64,000 nucleotides of DNA, taken from positions 62,001-126,000 of the forward strand of contig QXVZ01005142.1 of assembly GCA_008931825.1 (NCBI GenBank), read 5' to 3'. The notes beneath the pieces were generated by a model. The model did not search any database and was not told the DNA's origin. It saw only the letters and a list, made by a program, of their open reading frames with translations. Shown here piece after piece: positions 34,513 to 64,000 of the stretch. A program made the translations under genes and the position numbers. Origin of the DNA: Phallusia fumigata. Its lineage: Eukaryota > Chordata > Ascidiacea > Phlebobranchia > Ascidiidae. Every line of letters starts with the position of its first letter. Within the stretch, counting starts at the first letter, position 1.

Positions 34513-64000
<29,488 letters not shown>

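Overview
The window is a gap-bearing draft assembly of a compact, AT-rich, intron-rich animal genome. Gene spacing, dynein introns of roughly 100-500 bases and the protein sequences suggest an invertebrate deuterostome. A Ciona-like ascidian is my best guess, but this is inferred from style rather than proven.

Layout: the 3' end of AHCY (+, 1-1019); a dispersed repeat containing an assembly gap (1886-2519); SNX29 (-, 2975-5107, one exon); a hAT-type MITE (5898-6377); ASCC1 (+, 7220-8676); MRTO4 (-, 8962-11870, seven exons including a 28-base first exon); TMX3 (-, 12948-18005, eight exons, with a 1.35-kb repeat in one intron); a transposon nest (18651-20144) and a small foldback element whose two arms each carry a hammerhead-ribozyme motif (20907-21106); a ZIP zinc transporter (-, 21311-22979); about 5.5 kb with no recognisable gene; PDCD2L (-, 28555-31816, eight exons); an intronless stathmin (-, 32457-33092); and, from 34513 to the right edge, about 64 small exons of a DNAH5/DNAH8-type outer-arm axonemal dynein heavy chain (-), whose N-terminus lies beyond the window. 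For MRTO4, TMX3, the ZIP gene, PDCD2L and ASCC1 I joined exons by hand at splice signals. All five give whole-codon totals close to known family lengths, except MRTO4, which has a longer tail.

The genes are unrelated housekeeping and ciliary functions: methyl cycle, endosomal sorting, nucleic-acid repair/transcription cofactor, ribosome biogenesis, ER oxidative folding, zinc uptake, ribosome/cell-cycle factor, microtubule destabiliser and ciliary motor. I see no operon-like functional cluster. The most unusual feature is the 200-bp inverted pair of type I hammerhead motifs at 20.9-21.1 kb. The left copy, read on the minus strand, keeps every core base, a GUC cleavage triplet and three paired stems. 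Also notable are a hAT element inserted in another hAT element, each with an 8-bp target duplication; a repeat family with 129-bp internal units and a 3' hairpin; and two intronless genes (SNX29, stathmin) among heavily split neighbours.
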